Part shown: positions 1-8,507 of the stretch, piece after piece
Layout of the letters: each line of letters opens with the position of its first letter
Position numbering within the stretch: the stretch's first letter is position 1
NCBI GenBank assembly: GCA_024304875.1
Contig: JAMWZF010000001.1
Span: 1-50,782, forward strand
Length of the DNA: 50,782 nt
Source: Paracoccaceae bacterium
GTDB lineage: Bacteria > Pseudomonadota > Alphaproteobacteria > Rhodobacterales > Rhodobacteraceae
Direction: 5' to 3'
The notes under the pieces: generated by a model
What the model was told of the DNA's origin: nothing
What the model saw: only the letters and a program-made list of their open reading frames with translations
The model's database searches: none
Program-made: the position numbers and the translations under genes

Positions 1-55
1 TCCTGCGGAAGGGTGTCTCGACGTATCTGTAGGACAGCCAGGAACAGAGGATCGA
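1..55. repeat. Terminal direct repeat, copy 1 (circular-contig overlap)
   Basis: Bases 1-55 are identical to 50728-50782. An exact 55-base match at both ends, inside a gene that reads in frame across the join, is an assembly overlap of a circular molecule and not a biological repeat. The unique circle is 50,727 bp. Confidence 0.95.
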
Positions 56-1018
56 CGCGACCAGCGCCGCCGCCGCAAGGGCGACGGGCAGGTGAACCTC
101 TGCCCGCAGGATGCGCAGATACGAGAAAATCGGCCAATGCCACAGGTAGAGCGAATAGGAGATCAGCCCGATCCCCACGAGGAGCGGATGCGCCAGGAGC
201 CTGTTGGCGAGACTTCCCGAACCGCCGGCTCCCGCATGGATCAGGGCGACGGCCCCGAGCACGGGCGGAAGGGCCGATATCCCCGGGAAGGCGGTCCCCG
301 CGTCGTAGGTCACGGCCGGCACCAGGATCGCCAGCAGACCGGCCGCCCCGAGCGCCTCCCGCAGCGGCGCGGCGCGCAGCGGCGGCAGCCTGTACAGCGC
401 GACGAGCGCGCCGAGCCCGAGCTCCCAGGCCCGGAAGAAGATCAGGTAGAAGGCCCAGTCGGGGCGGACCGGAAGGATCAGGGCCGCCGCGCCGAGCGAG
501 ACGACAGAGACCGCAAGCACCATCAGGGCCGCGGCTCCGGAGCCGAGCCGGGCGGTGATCAGGGCCAGGAGCGGCGGAAAGACCAGGTAGAACTGCTCTT
601 CCACGGCAAGCGACCAGGTGTGGAGCAGGGGCGCGAATTCCGCCGCCGGCGCGAAGTAGTCGAGCGTCAGGGAGAAATAGACGTTCGACAGGAACAGGGC
701 GGTCGCAAGCGTGGACTGGCCGAGGTCCTCCAGCTCGCCCGGCAGGAGCAGGATCAGCCCGGCGGCGAGGGTGGCCAGGACGACGGCGGCAAGGGCAGGA
801 AGGATGCGCCGCGCGCGCCTCTCGTAGAAGGTCCGCAGCGAGAAGGTGCCCGCGTCAATCTCCGAGGCGACGATCGAGGTGATCAGAAACCCCGAGATGA
901 CGAAGAACACGTCGACACCGATGAACCCCCCCGAAAAGGGCGGCAGCCCGGCGTGGTACAGGACGACGGGCAGGACGGCGACGGCGCGCAAGCCGTCTAT
1001 GTCGGCACGATATTTCAA
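1..1018 (-). CDS. Acyltransferase-3/SGNH family protein, N-terminal part (gene crosses the circular join)
   Basis: This is the membrane acyltransferase (OafA/YrhL type) half of a 670-residue protein whose remainder lies at 49733-50727. The family acetylates or acylates surface glycans, moving acyl groups across the inner membrane to a periplasmic SGNH domain. The protein opens YRADIDGLRAVAV and shows the family's R-x10-H motif (Arg11, His22), GVDVFFVISGFLIT, FYERRARRILPA and LLHTWSLAVEEQFY, and it runs through YVETPFRRK at the join. The start is taken as TTG at 1018; it places the protein like its paralogue at 19536-21443, and there is no in-frame ATG nearby. It is the last gene of the long minus-strand block, 68 nt after the amidotransferase gene. 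The function as a glycan O-acyltransferase is well supported by family; the acceptor is inferred from context. Confidence 0.88.
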   Translation of the reverse strand, partial: MKYRADIDGLRAVAVLPVVLYHAGLPPFSGGFIGVDVFFVISGFLITSIVASEIDAGTFSLRTFYERRARRILPALAAVVLATLAAGLILLLPGELEDLGQSTLATALFLSNVYFSLTLDYFAPAAEFAPLLHTWSLAVEEQFYLVFPPLLALITARLGSGAAALMVLAVSVVSLGAAALILPVRPDWAFYLIFFRAWELGLGALVALYRLPPLRAAPLREALGAAGLLAILVPAVTYDAGTAFPGISALPPVLGAVALIHAGAGGSGSLANRLLAHPLLVGIGLISYSLYLWHWPIFSYLRILRAEVHLPVALAAAALVASILCSWLSYRYVETPFRR

Positions 1019-1086
1019 AGACGTTCTCTGGCTGCCGTGTCGGTCCCGCGATACCGGTCCGCGAAAGGCTATTGATCCGGTCTTTT

Positions 1087-3030
1087 TCAGGCAAGGTGTT
1101 GCGCCCGAGCCCATTGCAGCAGCATCAGCACCGTCCAGAGCTCGCGGCCGGCGTTCAGGTGCCGCGCCTGGTGGCGGGTCCAGAGCCGGGCGATGGCCGC
1201 GCCGTTCAGGCCGAGGGCGGACAGCAGGTCCTCATCCTGCATCAGGTCCTCCCCCCAGTCCCGCAGCGCGCCGCGGAGCCAGTCGTCGAGCGGGATGGCG
1301 AAGCCCTGCTTGGGCCGCTCGATCAGCTCCCGGGGGACGTACCGGTAAAGCACCTCGCGCAGCAGCCGCTTGCCGCCCTGCCCGTCCACGTGCAGGCCCA
1401 CGGGGATCTGCCGGGCCAGGCGTTCCACCCGCACGTCGAGGAGCGGCGCCCGGGTCTCCAGGCCGACGCTCATGGCGGCGCGGTCGACCTTGACCAGGAT
1501 GTCGCCGGGCAGATAGCCGGTCACGTCCCGCGCCATCATCCATTCCGCCATCTCCAGCCCCTCGGCGGCGGGGTCCCGGTCGCTGACGGGACAGGGGCCG
1601 ACAGGGCCGGACAGAAGCGCCTCGGGCCGGTTCGCAGTCGTGGCGAAGGTGCGGTAGAAGGCCTCGGCATCGCCGGCCGCCCGCAGGGTCGCGGCCAGCT
1701 TGGGCAGCTGCTGCAGGGTGGTCACCGGCAGGCCGAGGGCGGTGACGATCCGGTGCGACAGCCCCTCGCTGCGCAGGCCCAGCCAGGCCGCGCCCCCCAC
1801 CGCCCCGGCGCCGAGCCGGCGGAGGGCCCAGGGCAGCCGCGTCACCGACCGCCAGAGGCCGGGCCCCCGGATGTGGCGGTTGTAGCCGCCGAAGACCTCG
1901 TCCCCGCCGTCGCCGCTGAGGGCCACCGTGACATGCGCGCGCGCCGCCCGGCACAGCAGCGTCGTCGGGATCTGCGAGCTGTCGGCGAAGGGCTCGTCGT
2001 AGATCGCCGGCAGATCGGCGACGATGGCCAGGGCGTCGTCTTCCTTGAGGATGAACTCGGTATGATCGGTGCCGAGGTGCCGGGCCACGGCGGCGGCATG
2101 GGGCGCCTCGTTGAAGCGCGGGTTGTCGAAGCCGATGGAGAAGCTGCGAATCTGCCGGTCCGAGGCGGCCTGCATGAGGCTCGCCACCAGCGAGGAATCG
2201 ACGCCGCCCGAGAGGAAGCAGCCGAGGGGCACGTCGCTTTCCATCTGGTCCCCGACGACCTGCGCCAGGGTCCGGTCCAGCTGCGCGGCGGCCTCGGCGG
2301 GATCGGTGATCGTGGGCGGCTGGCCGAACCGCGCCTCAGGGCTGTCGTAGCGCAGGGGCTCGGGCGCTTCCCCGGCGCCCAGGCGCAGGATGCCGCCGGG
2401 GCGCAGCTTCTGCACCCCCTGGTAGATGCACAGGTGGTCGGGCACGTAGCCGAACTGCAGATAGGCGGCGAGGGCCGCGCGGTCGATCTTCCGGGCCTGC
2501 CCCCCCGCGACCAGGGCCGGCAGTTCCGAGCCGAAGAGCCACCCGCCGCCCGATGGCGCGAAATAGAGCGGTTTTTCCCCCATCCTGTCCCGGGCCAAGG
2601 ACAGCACGCCCTCCTGCCGGTCCCAGAGGGCGATGGCGAACATGCCCGCGGCGGCCTTTAACGCCTGCTCGAGGCCCCGCTCCACGATGGCGGCCAGCAG
2701 GGTTTCGGTGTCGGAATGACCCCGCCAGTCGGGCGCCGCACCGGCGCTTTCCAGCTCCGCGCGCAGCTCGGCGTGGTTGTAGATCTCGCCGTTGTAGGCC
2801 AGCACGTAGCGGCCGCAGGCCGAGGTCATCGGCTGGGCGCCGGCGGGGCTGAGGTCGATGATCGACAGGCGCCGGTGCCCCAGCGCCACGCCCGCCTCCG
2901 GGTCGCTCCAGTGCCCCTCGGCATCGGGGCCGCGGTGGCGGATGGCGTCGGTCATCGCCCGCAGGCGGACCTCGGCGGTCGCCGGATCGGCGAAGGGCTG
3001 AAAGGTCACGAAACCGGCTAATCCGCACAT
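1087..3030 (-). CDS. asnB: Asparagine synthase-like glutamine amidotransferase
   Basis: A 647-residue class-II glutamine amidotransferase. Met1 is followed by the nucleophilic Cys2 (MCGLAG), and the GAT domain fills about 1-210, with RHRGPD and YNGEIYN. The synthetase half carries the PP-loop SGGVDSS at 274-280 and later SGDGGDEVFGGY. Members convert a carboxylate to an amide using ATP and glutamine. In polysaccharide clusters such proteins often amidate a uronic acid (WbpS type) and do not serve asparagine supply. The nucleotide-sugar dehydrogenase at 18260-19543 would provide such a uronic acid, so sugar amidation is the likely role here (inference). The gene overlaps the upstream glycosyltransferase by 13 nt. 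Length and motifs are normal for the family. Confidence 0.88.
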   Translation of the reverse strand: MCGLAGFVTFQPFADPATAEVRLRAMTDAIRHRGPDAEGHWSDPEAGVALGHRRLSIIDLSPAGAQPMTSACGRYVLAYNGEIYNHAELRAELESAGAAPDWRGHSDTETLLAAIVERGLEQALKAAAGMFAIALWDRQEGVLSLARDRMGEKPLYFAPSGGGWLFGSELPALVAGGQARKIDRAALAAYLQFGYVPDHLCIYQGVQKLRPGGILRLGAGEAPEPLRYDSPEARFGQPPTITDPAEAAAQLDRTLAQVVGDQMESDVPLGCFLSGGVDSSLVASLMQAASDRQIRSFSIGFDNPRFNEAPHAAAVARHLGTDHTEFILKEDDALAIVADLPAIYDEPFADSSQIPTTLLCRAARAHVTVALSGDGGDEVFGGYNRHIRGPGLWRSVTRLPWALRRLGAGAVGGAAWLGLRSEGLSHRIVTALGLPVTTLQQLPKLAATLRAAGDAEAFYRTFATTANRPEALLSGPVGPCPVSDRDPAAEGLEMAEWMMARDVTGYLPGDILVKVDRAAMSVGLETRAPLLDVRVERLARQIPVGLHVDGQGGKRLLREVLYRYVPRELIERPKQGFAIPLDDWLRGALRDWGEDLMQDEDLLSALGLNGAAIARLWTRHQARHLNAGRELWTVLMLLQWARAQHLA

Positions 3031-4115
3031 GGCACGGCCTTTCCGGGGGGCTGCCCCTCTGCCAGCAGCGCATCGCAGGCCTGGCGGTAATCCTCGCGGA
3101 ACAGCCGCGCGCCCGCCCAGTGCCGCGCCGCCCGGTCCGAGACCGCCCGCCAGCGCGCGGGGTCGGCCAGGAGCCCTTCGACGCGCGCGGCGGTCTCTTC
3201 GGGGGTGGTGACATGGATGCCGTGGTCGCCGTCCCGGCAGTAGCGGGGGATCTCGCCGACCGGGGTGACCACCGGGACCAGCCCGATCGACATGGCCTCG
3301 ATCACCGACATCGCCATGCCTTCGAACCGGCTGGTCTGCAGGTAGAAGCTGTAGTCCCGGGCACGGCGCAGCAGCTCGTCCTGTGCCAGAGGTCCCATGA
3401 AGCGCACCGCCCCGCCGAGGCCGAGGGCCGCCACCTGCGCCTCAAGCCCGGCCAGGGCCCCGCGATCGGGGCCGAAGATGTCGAACCGGGCGCCCGGCAG
3501 CCGGGCATGGATGGCGGCGAAGACATCCAGCGCGCGCGCCAGGTTCTTTTCCTCCTGCAGCCGGCCCCAATAGACGAACGCCGGGGCGGGCGCCCTGTCC
3601 GCCGCGGCGGCGCCGGCGACAGCGGGCAGCTGCGTCAGGAACGACAGCACCCTGCCCCGCCGCCGCGCCCGTTCGGGCACCCGCGCCTCCAGGGTGGAGG
3701 CCGAATCGGCCCAGATCTCGTCGGCCAATCCCATGGCCAGGCGGTTCAGCAGCCAGTCGAGGACATGCACGTCCACCGCCGAATGCAGGAACAGCGCCGT
3801 CTTCGTCCGCGGCCGCAGGAGCTTGAGCGCGATGAAGGCCGGGCAGGCGCGCCAGAGCGAGGCGACCGCCAGGTCGGCCCGGCTGCGCAGGGCGGCCCGC
3901 AGGAGCCGCCAGTGCGCCAGCGGGTTGTTCACAGAGACCGCGGCGCCATGCCAGTCGTCCGGAAAGACCTCCACCGCCGAATGAGTCACCAGATAGGCGC
4001 GGCGGAACCGCACGGGGCCATTCGGCCCCTCCCACCGGGCCGGGACGGTGCGCAGGGCGGTCTCGACCCCGCCCACGGTGTCATAGGGGACCAGATGCAG
4101 GACCTGCCGCGTCAC
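3018..4115 (-). CDS. Glycosyltransferase family 4 protein
   Basis: A 365-residue GT-B fold enzyme of the GT4 family, transferring a sugar from a nucleotide donor to a growing lipid-linked glycan at the cytoplasmic membrane face. The N-terminal part starts HLVPYDTVGGVETAL, the glycine-rich acceptor side seen in the family. The C-terminal donor site contains FEGMAMSVIEAMSIG, giving the E-x7-E motif, followed by LVPVVTPVGEIP. Its start overlaps the end of the preceding glycosyltransferase gene by four bases (ATGA), a sign of translational coupling, and its end overlaps the amidotransferase gene. Donor and acceptor cannot be deduced. No membrane segment is evident. Confidence 0.85.
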   Translation of the reverse strand: MTRQVLHLVPYDTVGGVETALRTVPARWEGPNGPVRFRRAYLVTHSAVEVFPDDWHGAAVSVNNPLAHWRLLRAALRSRADLAVASLWRACPAFIALKLLRPRTKTALFLHSAVDVHVLDWLLNRLAMGLADEIWADSASTLEARVPERARRRGRVLSFLTQLPAVAGAAAADRAPAPAFVYWGRLQEEKNLARALDVFAAIHARLPGARFDIFGPDRGALAGLEAQVAALGLGGAVRFMGPLAQDELLRRARDYSFYLQTSRFEGMAMSVIEAMSIGLVPVVTPVGEIPRYCRDGDHGIHVTTPEETAARVEGLLADPARWRAVSDRAARHWAGARLFREDYRQACDALLAEGQPPGKAVPCAD

Positions 4116-5269
4116 CGGCCGGACCGTTTTCTGACAATCTCCGTCCCGAGCGCCTCGTAGGCCCGCGCGGTCAGCTGCGCATCGTACCGGCTCACCGCCC
4201 TCTCCCGCGCGGCCGCGGCCAGGCGGCGGGCCTCGTCCGGGGCCTCCAGCAGACCGCCGAGGGCGCCGTGAAGCGCCTGCGCATCGCCGGAGGGATAGAG
4301 CAGGCCGACATCCGGCGTGACCATGTTGGTCACCCCCGAGACGGCGCTGGCCACCACCGGCAGGCCGACGGCCATGGCCTGCATGATGGAATTGCTCATC
4401 GTCTCGCCCAAGGTGGCATGGACGTAGATGTCGAGGCCGCGCAGCAGGTCGCGCACGCCCGCGGTGCCGAGCGTGCCGTGCAGCGTGACACGGGTTTGAA
4501 CCCCCAGGCGCCGGGCCTCGGCCTCCAGCGCCGGCCGGGTGGTGCCATCCCCGGCGATCTCGAGCCTCAGGTCGAGGTCCGGGCGGGCCGCGCAGAGGCG
4601 CCCGAAGGCATCGATCAGGGTCAGGTGGTCCTTGGTCGGCTGCAGGCGCGCCACCATGCCGAGGCGGATCACCGGGCCGGACAGCAGGCTGTCCGGCCAG
4701 CCGGGGGCGGGGCTGAAGTCCTCGATGTCGAGACCGTTGGCGATGATATGGACCTTGCCGGGCCGGTGCAGCAGACGCAGCTTGGCTGCCGCCGTTTCGG
4801 CCGCATCCTCGGTCAGATGGACGACGGCATCGACATTGGCATGGGCCAGGGCCAGCGAGCCCCAGTCCTTGAGCGACTTGGTGGATTGCGGCTCGGTCTC
4901 GCGCAGGAGCACTGCGGCCCGCGACCGGTTCCGCACGATCGAGGGCGTCGTGGCCAGCCCGTGCACGAAGACCAGATCGGGATCGTCCTGAAAGATCGCC
5001 CGCCGCAGGCTGCGGTAATAGGCGATGTAGTCCCGCCCGGGAACCTTGGGCACATAGCGCCAGGCCATGCCGCGCCGGTCCAGACGGGTGGTGTAATCCT
5101 CCAGCGGCGGCTCCACTCCGGTCAGGACGGCGATATGCTCCGCCCTGGCGAAAAACCCCGCATCGAGCATCCCGAACATGACCGCCCCGTGCCCGCCGAG
5201 GCCGGAATAGAGAACGTGGACGACCCGCCGGATCGTGGTGTCTTCGGTCATGGGCGATGTGTCTTTCAT
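4112..5269 (-). CDS. Glycosyltransferase family 4 protein with altered E-x7-E motif
   Basis: A 385-residue GT4-type glycosyltransferase. It begins with RVVHVLYSGLGGHGAV and ends in a normal donor domain (RLGMVARLQPTKDHLTLIDA, then DIYVHATLGETMSNSIMQA). In the last segment the usual second glutamate of E-x7-E is glutamine (E-T-M-S-N-S-I-M-Q). Some active GT4 enzymes tolerate changes here, so catalysis is not excluded. Two ATG codons are possible starts, 5269 and 5251; neither has a strong ribosome site, and the longer reading is kept. It lies 13 nt after the deacetylase gene and overlaps the next glycosyltransferase by four bases. Its sugar specificity is unknown. Confidence 0.82.
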   Translation of the reverse strand: MKDTSPMTEDTTIRRVVHVLYSGLGGHGAVMFGMLDAGFFARAEHIAVLTGVEPPLEDYTTRLDRRGMAWRYVPKVPGRDYIAYYRSLRRAIFQDDPDLVFVHGLATTPSIVRNRSRAAVLLRETEPQSTKSLKDWGSLALAHANVDAVVHLTEDAAETAAAKLRLLHRPGKVHIIANGLDIEDFSPAPGWPDSLLSGPVIRLGMVARLQPTKDHLTLIDAFGRLCAARPDLDLRLEIAGDGTTRPALEAEARRLGVQTRVTLHGTLGTAGVRDLLRGLDIYVHATLGETMSNSIMQAMAVGLPVVASAVSGVTNMVTPDVGLLYPSGDAQALHGALGGLLEAPDEARRLAAAARERAVSRYDAQLTARAYEALGTEIVRKRSGR

Positions 5270-5282
5270 GGGTGCAATCGTG

Positions 5283-6008
5283 TCATGGACGCCGCCGCTT
5301 GGCCGTCAGGGCCAGTCTCAGCGCCAGGCCGAGGGGGCGGACAAGCGCGGCGGGCCAAGTGCGGGCACGGACCTGGTCGAAGCTGATGAAGCGCGCGGCA
5401 TTGGTCGCCATGAAGTGGCCAAGCGCGTCGATCGCCTCGTCGGTCATGTTGTTGAGGTGCAGGCAGAGCGTATAGACCCCCGCGCCGAAATGCACCGGCC
5501 GTTCGAAAAGCTGCGGCACGAAAGTCAGCCCGTCCTGGCGCCAAGGGACGATCCCGTAGCCATCCGTCAGGGTGGTGAAGCCGAGGGACTTCAGGGCCGT
5601 CAGCGTCGCGCGGTCGTAGCTGTGGAACGGCGCCATGAAGACATCCGTGCCAAGCCCCTCGCGAGCGAGGATCGCCTGCCCCGCGGCCAGATCGGCGCGC
5701 TGGTCGTCCAGGCCCCGCCCGGCGAATTCGCTCCGCGGCGTGATCCCCAGAAGGCCGCGGTCCGACGTATGGATCAGGTGCCGGTAGCCGTGCTGGGAAA
5801 TCCCCCAGCCCTCGCCGCGCAGATCGCGCATCATCTGCCAGAACCCGGGGTCCGCCGCGTCGATCTGAAGGTCGGGGTCGCGGTTGTCCGGCACCACCCC
5901 CATGAGCGGCCGGACCCCGGCCCGGTCGAAGGCGGCACGGGCACGGGCGAACTTCCCATGATCCATCGTGGGGCAGATGTCGTCCAACCTGATCACGAAC
6001 CGCGTCAC
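5283..6008 (-). CDS. Polysaccharide deacetylase family protein
   Basis: A 241-residue protein of the carbohydrate-esterase-4-like fold, related to the DUF2334/NodB-like deacetylases. It begins with FVIRLDDICPTMD, where the paired aspartates fit the metal and catalytic positions, and contains ISQHGYRHLIH, an H-x4-H metal motif. FMAPFHSYDRATLTAL matches the later active-site strand. Members remove N-acetyl or related groups from sugars. With no signal peptide visible, it probably acts in the cytoplasm on a sugar precursor or lipid-linked glycan. The GTG start at 6008 is preceded by AAGGGAC at suitable distance. It sits 14 nt after the ATP-grasp/phosphatase fusion gene. The exact substrate is unknown. 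Confidence 0.75.
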   Translation of the reverse strand: MTRFVIRLDDICPTMDHGKFARARAAFDRAGVRPLMGVVPDNRDPDLQIDAADPGFWQMMRDLRGEGWGISQHGYRHLIHTSDRGLLGITPRSEFAGRGLDDQRADLAAGQAILAREGLGTDVFMAPFHSYDRATLTALKSLGFTTLTDGYGIVPWRQDGLTFVPQLFERPVHFGAGVYTLCLHLNNMTDEAIDALGHFMATNAARFISFDQVRARTWPAALVRPLGLALRLALTAKRRRP

Positions 6009-6022
6009 CGTACCCGTCCCTT

Positions 6023-7714
6023 TCAGCCGACCTGATCCTGAAGCGTCGCGGCGATGCGGTCAAAGCATTGCCGATAGGCCGCCTCCTCCGCCCCGTGGGG
6101 ATCGCCGAGTTCGCCCGAGGGGTGGCGCGCGAGATCGTCGAAGAGGATCGCGCGGGATTCCAGGTCCGGGCGGGCGGCCTGCAGATCGGCCAAGGTCCGA
6201 TAGTCGAAGACGACGATGCGCGCGCCGCCGGCCAGAAAGGGGGCGACCGCGTGAAGAGGGGCGGAGCGATGAGAACTGCCGTCCAGCCCCCGGTCCCGCA
6301 GGAACCGCGCCGCGGCGGGGCTGATCGCCCGCCCCTGCAGCGGCAGCATCCCGGCGGAGCGCACAGAGTCGAACCCCGCGTCGCGGAACAGGATCTCGGC
6401 CACCGCGCTGCGGTTGACGTTGCCTTGGCAGAGAAACAGCAGCGGTTCGCTCCGGTCCAGCCGGCGGAAACGGTGCCGGCGGGTCAGCCGCGCCGCCGCC
6501 ATGCGCCGTGCAAGGCCCGCCCGGCGCCAGGCCCGCGCGACCACCGGATTGAGCTGGCCGAGGGCCGGGCGCAGATCATCCCCCTGTTCGATGTCGAGAT
6601 GCTCGCGCCCCAGGGCGGCCCGCGGCAGCGCACCCAGCCAGTCCGCCAGGGCCCCGAAGCGGCGCTGGCCGATCACCCAGCGCAAATCGGTCTTGAGGTT
6701 GCGCACCCGCACCGGCCGGTCGCTGCGGATCACCTCGTCCGGCAGCGGCAGGCCGAGGGCGACCGCGACGGCGAGCGCTGGAAAATCCACGCCGGCGCGG
6801 ATCGCCGTCTCGATCGACCCCCAGGGGCGGCAGTTCATCTCCATGATCGTCAGCTGCCTGGCGTTTTCCTTCATCTCGATCATCATCAGGCCGGTCCACT
6901 CCAGCCGGGCGGCCATGTCCCGCGCGATCCCCAGGGCCGTCTCGGTCACGGGCACGTTGCAGCGAAAGCTGCTGCCGCCGCCGTCAGGCGGCTCGTGCAG
7001 TCGGCGGTTCATGCTGACGGCCACCAGCCTGCCGCGGTCGGCCAGAAGGTTCAGCCCGACCCCCTGCCCCGCCACCGGGCGCTGCACGAGAACCGGCCCG
7101 CGGGGCAGGTCCTCGGCCAGCTTGCGCTCCAGCCGGGCTGGCTCGGCGCATTTGCGGACCTCAAAGGTATGGATGATCCCCTGCCCCAGGCGGCAACTGC
7201 GCACGGGCTTGACGTAGACCGGGCCGTCCTTCAGCGCGGCGAAGGCCGGCGCGGGATCGTCCCCCTCCTTCAGGAGAATGCTGTCCGGGGCGCCGAGGCC
7301 GACCTGCCGGGCCAGATCCATGGCCTCGGCCTTGTCGACGGCCCTAAGGTAGGCCTCCGGCGCCGGCCCGACGATCGCCGTGCGCGCCGCCAGCGCCGCG
7401 TGGTCGGCATGGACCAGCTCGCAGGCCACGTCGGTGATCGGGAAGAGCGCGTCGTAGGCGTGTGCCTCCAGATGCGCCGCGAGGCGGGCGCACACCCCAT
7501 CCGGGTCCGTCACCGGCGCGCCGAGATGGATGCGCCCCCGGCAATAGCGCGACAGCTCTGCCGGCTGGCGGACAGGATCGAAGGCCGCGATCTCGACCAC
7601 CGCGCCCCGCCGCCCCAGCGACCGGCAGACCGACAGCGCCGCCCGCTCGTTGCTGCCCAGAAGCAGGATCCGCTTTCCCGAAAGGTCCCTCATCGACTCC
7701 GGCCCACTCGTCAT
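6023..7714 (-). CDS. ATP-grasp enzyme fused to a low-molecular-weight phosphatase domain
   Basis: A 563-residue two-domain protein. Residues about 1-340 are an ATP-grasp ligase of the carbamoyl-phosphate-synthase-like type: an N-terminal nucleotide fold starting RILLLGSNERAALSVCRSLG, then KPVRSCRLGQGI, and the metal-binding segment MMIEMKENARQLTIMEMNCRPWG. Residues about 423-563 are a low-molecular-weight protein tyrosine phosphatase fold with the C-x5-R loop intact (LFLCQGNVNRSA, Cys429, Arg435) and a D-P pair (Asp538) where the general acid is expected. Known ATP-grasp enzymes join a carboxylate to an amine; LMW-PTPs in exopolysaccharide clusters dephosphorylate BY-kinases. The fused partner suggests coupled control or removal of an acyl-phosphate-type product (inference). 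The stop of the formyltransferase lies one base before the start. An internal ATG at 7693 is an alternative start. Confidence 0.82.
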   Translation of the reverse strand: MTSGPESMRDLSGKRILLLGSNERAALSVCRSLGRRGAVVEIAAFDPVRQPAELSRYCRGRIHLGAPVTDPDGVCARLAAHLEAHAYDALFPITDVACELVHADHAALAARTAIVGPAPEAYLRAVDKAEAMDLARQVGLGAPDSILLKEGDDPAPAFAALKDGPVYVKPVRSCRLGQGIIHTFEVRKCAEPARLERKLAEDLPRGPVLVQRPVAGQGVGLNLLADRGRLVAVSMNRRLHEPPDGGGSSFRCNVPVTETALGIARDMAARLEWTGLMMIEMKENARQLTIMEMNCRPWGSIETAIRAGVDFPALAVAVALGLPLPDEVIRSDRPVRVRNLKTDLRWVIGQRRFGALADWLGALPRAALGREHLDIEQGDDLRPALGQLNPVVARAWRRAGLARRMAAARLTRRHRFRRLDRSEPLLFLCQGNVNRSAVAEILFRDAGFDSVRSAGMLPLQGRAISPAAARFLRDRGLDGSSHRSAPLHAVAPFLAGGARIVVFDYRTLADLQAARPDLESRAILFDDLARHPSGELGDPHGAEEAAYRQCFDRIAATLQDQVG

Positions 7715-7715
7715 G

Positions 7716-8483
7716 TCAGCGGACGCCCCGCAGGCGGCCGGCCAGGTATTGCCCGATCGTGGGGTGATACCATTGCCGTCCCTCTCCCTCGGTCGGCAGG
7801 GGATCGGGCAAGGTCTCCCCCCGCCGCAGCCCCTCCAGGACCTCGACCAGGGCCGGCAGCGCCGCGCCCAGTTGCAGCAACGGATAGGTCACGAAAGTGT
7901 CCTGCGGGCCGGGCACGGGCCGGACATGGGCCAGCACGCCCCCGGTGTCCACCCCGGCATCGACCAGATGCAGCGTCGCCCCGAAGTTGCCGGGCTGCCC
8001 GGTCCAGAGGGCCCAGTAGCCGCCGTGCACGCCCCGGAACTCCGGCGTGATCCCGGCGTGGATGTTCAGCACCGGCGCCCCCGCGGCATTGAGCGTGTCG
8101 GGCTTCACGATCCTCGTGCCGCTCAGCACCACCGCGTCCGGGGCGAAGCGCCGTAGATGGTCCCGGGTCTCGGCCGCATTGACCGAAGGCACCGGCACGA
8201 CGCGCGCGCCGGGCAGCGGATCGGCGGTCAGATCCGCCTCTTCCATGATGGCGGCCAGGCGCGGGGCGGCCCGCCGCCGCAGGACCGGAAGCACCAGACC
8301 CAGGAACAGCACCTGCCCCAGGACCGGTCCCCATCCCAGGCGCCGCGCCCGCCCGCGCAGGAGCGCGCGCTTCGACTGGGGCGGCTCGACCAGGACCAGA
8401 AGGTCGTCGAACCCCTCGCGCAGCAGGCGGCCGACGAGGATATCGGTGCTCTGCCCGGGCGCGGCGAGAACGGCCAGCTTCAT
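7716..8483 (-). CDS. Formyltransferase family protein (likely sugar N-formyltransferase)
   Basis: A 255-residue protein of the PurN/Fmt formyltransferase fold. The core is VLNIHAGITPEFRGVHGGYWAL, in which Asn140 and His142 match the family's catalytic N-x-H, followed by GATLHLVDAGVDTG with Asp179 as the third catalytic residue. Such enzymes pass a formyl group from 10-formyltetrahydrofolate to an amine. In glycan clusters they formylate an amino sugar made by an aminotransferase or exposed by a deacetylase. No second anticodon-binding domain is present, which argues against methionyl-tRNA formylation. The N-terminal 90 residues are less conserved. The gene stands between two other modification genes on the same strand. 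Confidence 0.78.
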   Translation of the reverse strand: MKLAVLAAPGQSTDILVGRLLREGFDDLLVLVEPPQSKRALLRGRARRLGWGPVLGQVLFLGLVLPVLRRRAAPRLAAIMEEADLTADPLPGARVVPVPSVNAAETRDHLRRFAPDAVVLSGTRIVKPDTLNAAGAPVLNIHAGITPEFRGVHGGYWALWTGQPGNFGATLHLVDAGVDTGGVLAHVRPVPGPQDTFVTYPLLQLGAALPALVEVLEGLRRGETLPDPLPTEGEGRQWYHPTIGQYLAGRLRGVR

Positions 8484-8507
8484 GAAGGGACCCGCAGGGA
8501 GCGCATC

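Noticed and set aside
1..55. 55-base terminal repeat as an attachment site or transposon end
   Set aside because: It lies inside an acyltransferase gene that is intact only when the repeat is collapsed, so it is an assembly overlap.
92..1075. Long open frames on the plus strand across 1-24400
   Set aside because: They are antisense shadows of the minus-strand genes: arginine, proline and glycine-rich, without motifs, and caused by high G+C. The same holds for many long frames opposite other genes.
855..1094. 79-codon minus-strand frame at the start of the acyltransferase
   Set aside because: The acyltransferase reads in another frame from TTG at 1018 with clear family motifs; the 79-codon frame has none.
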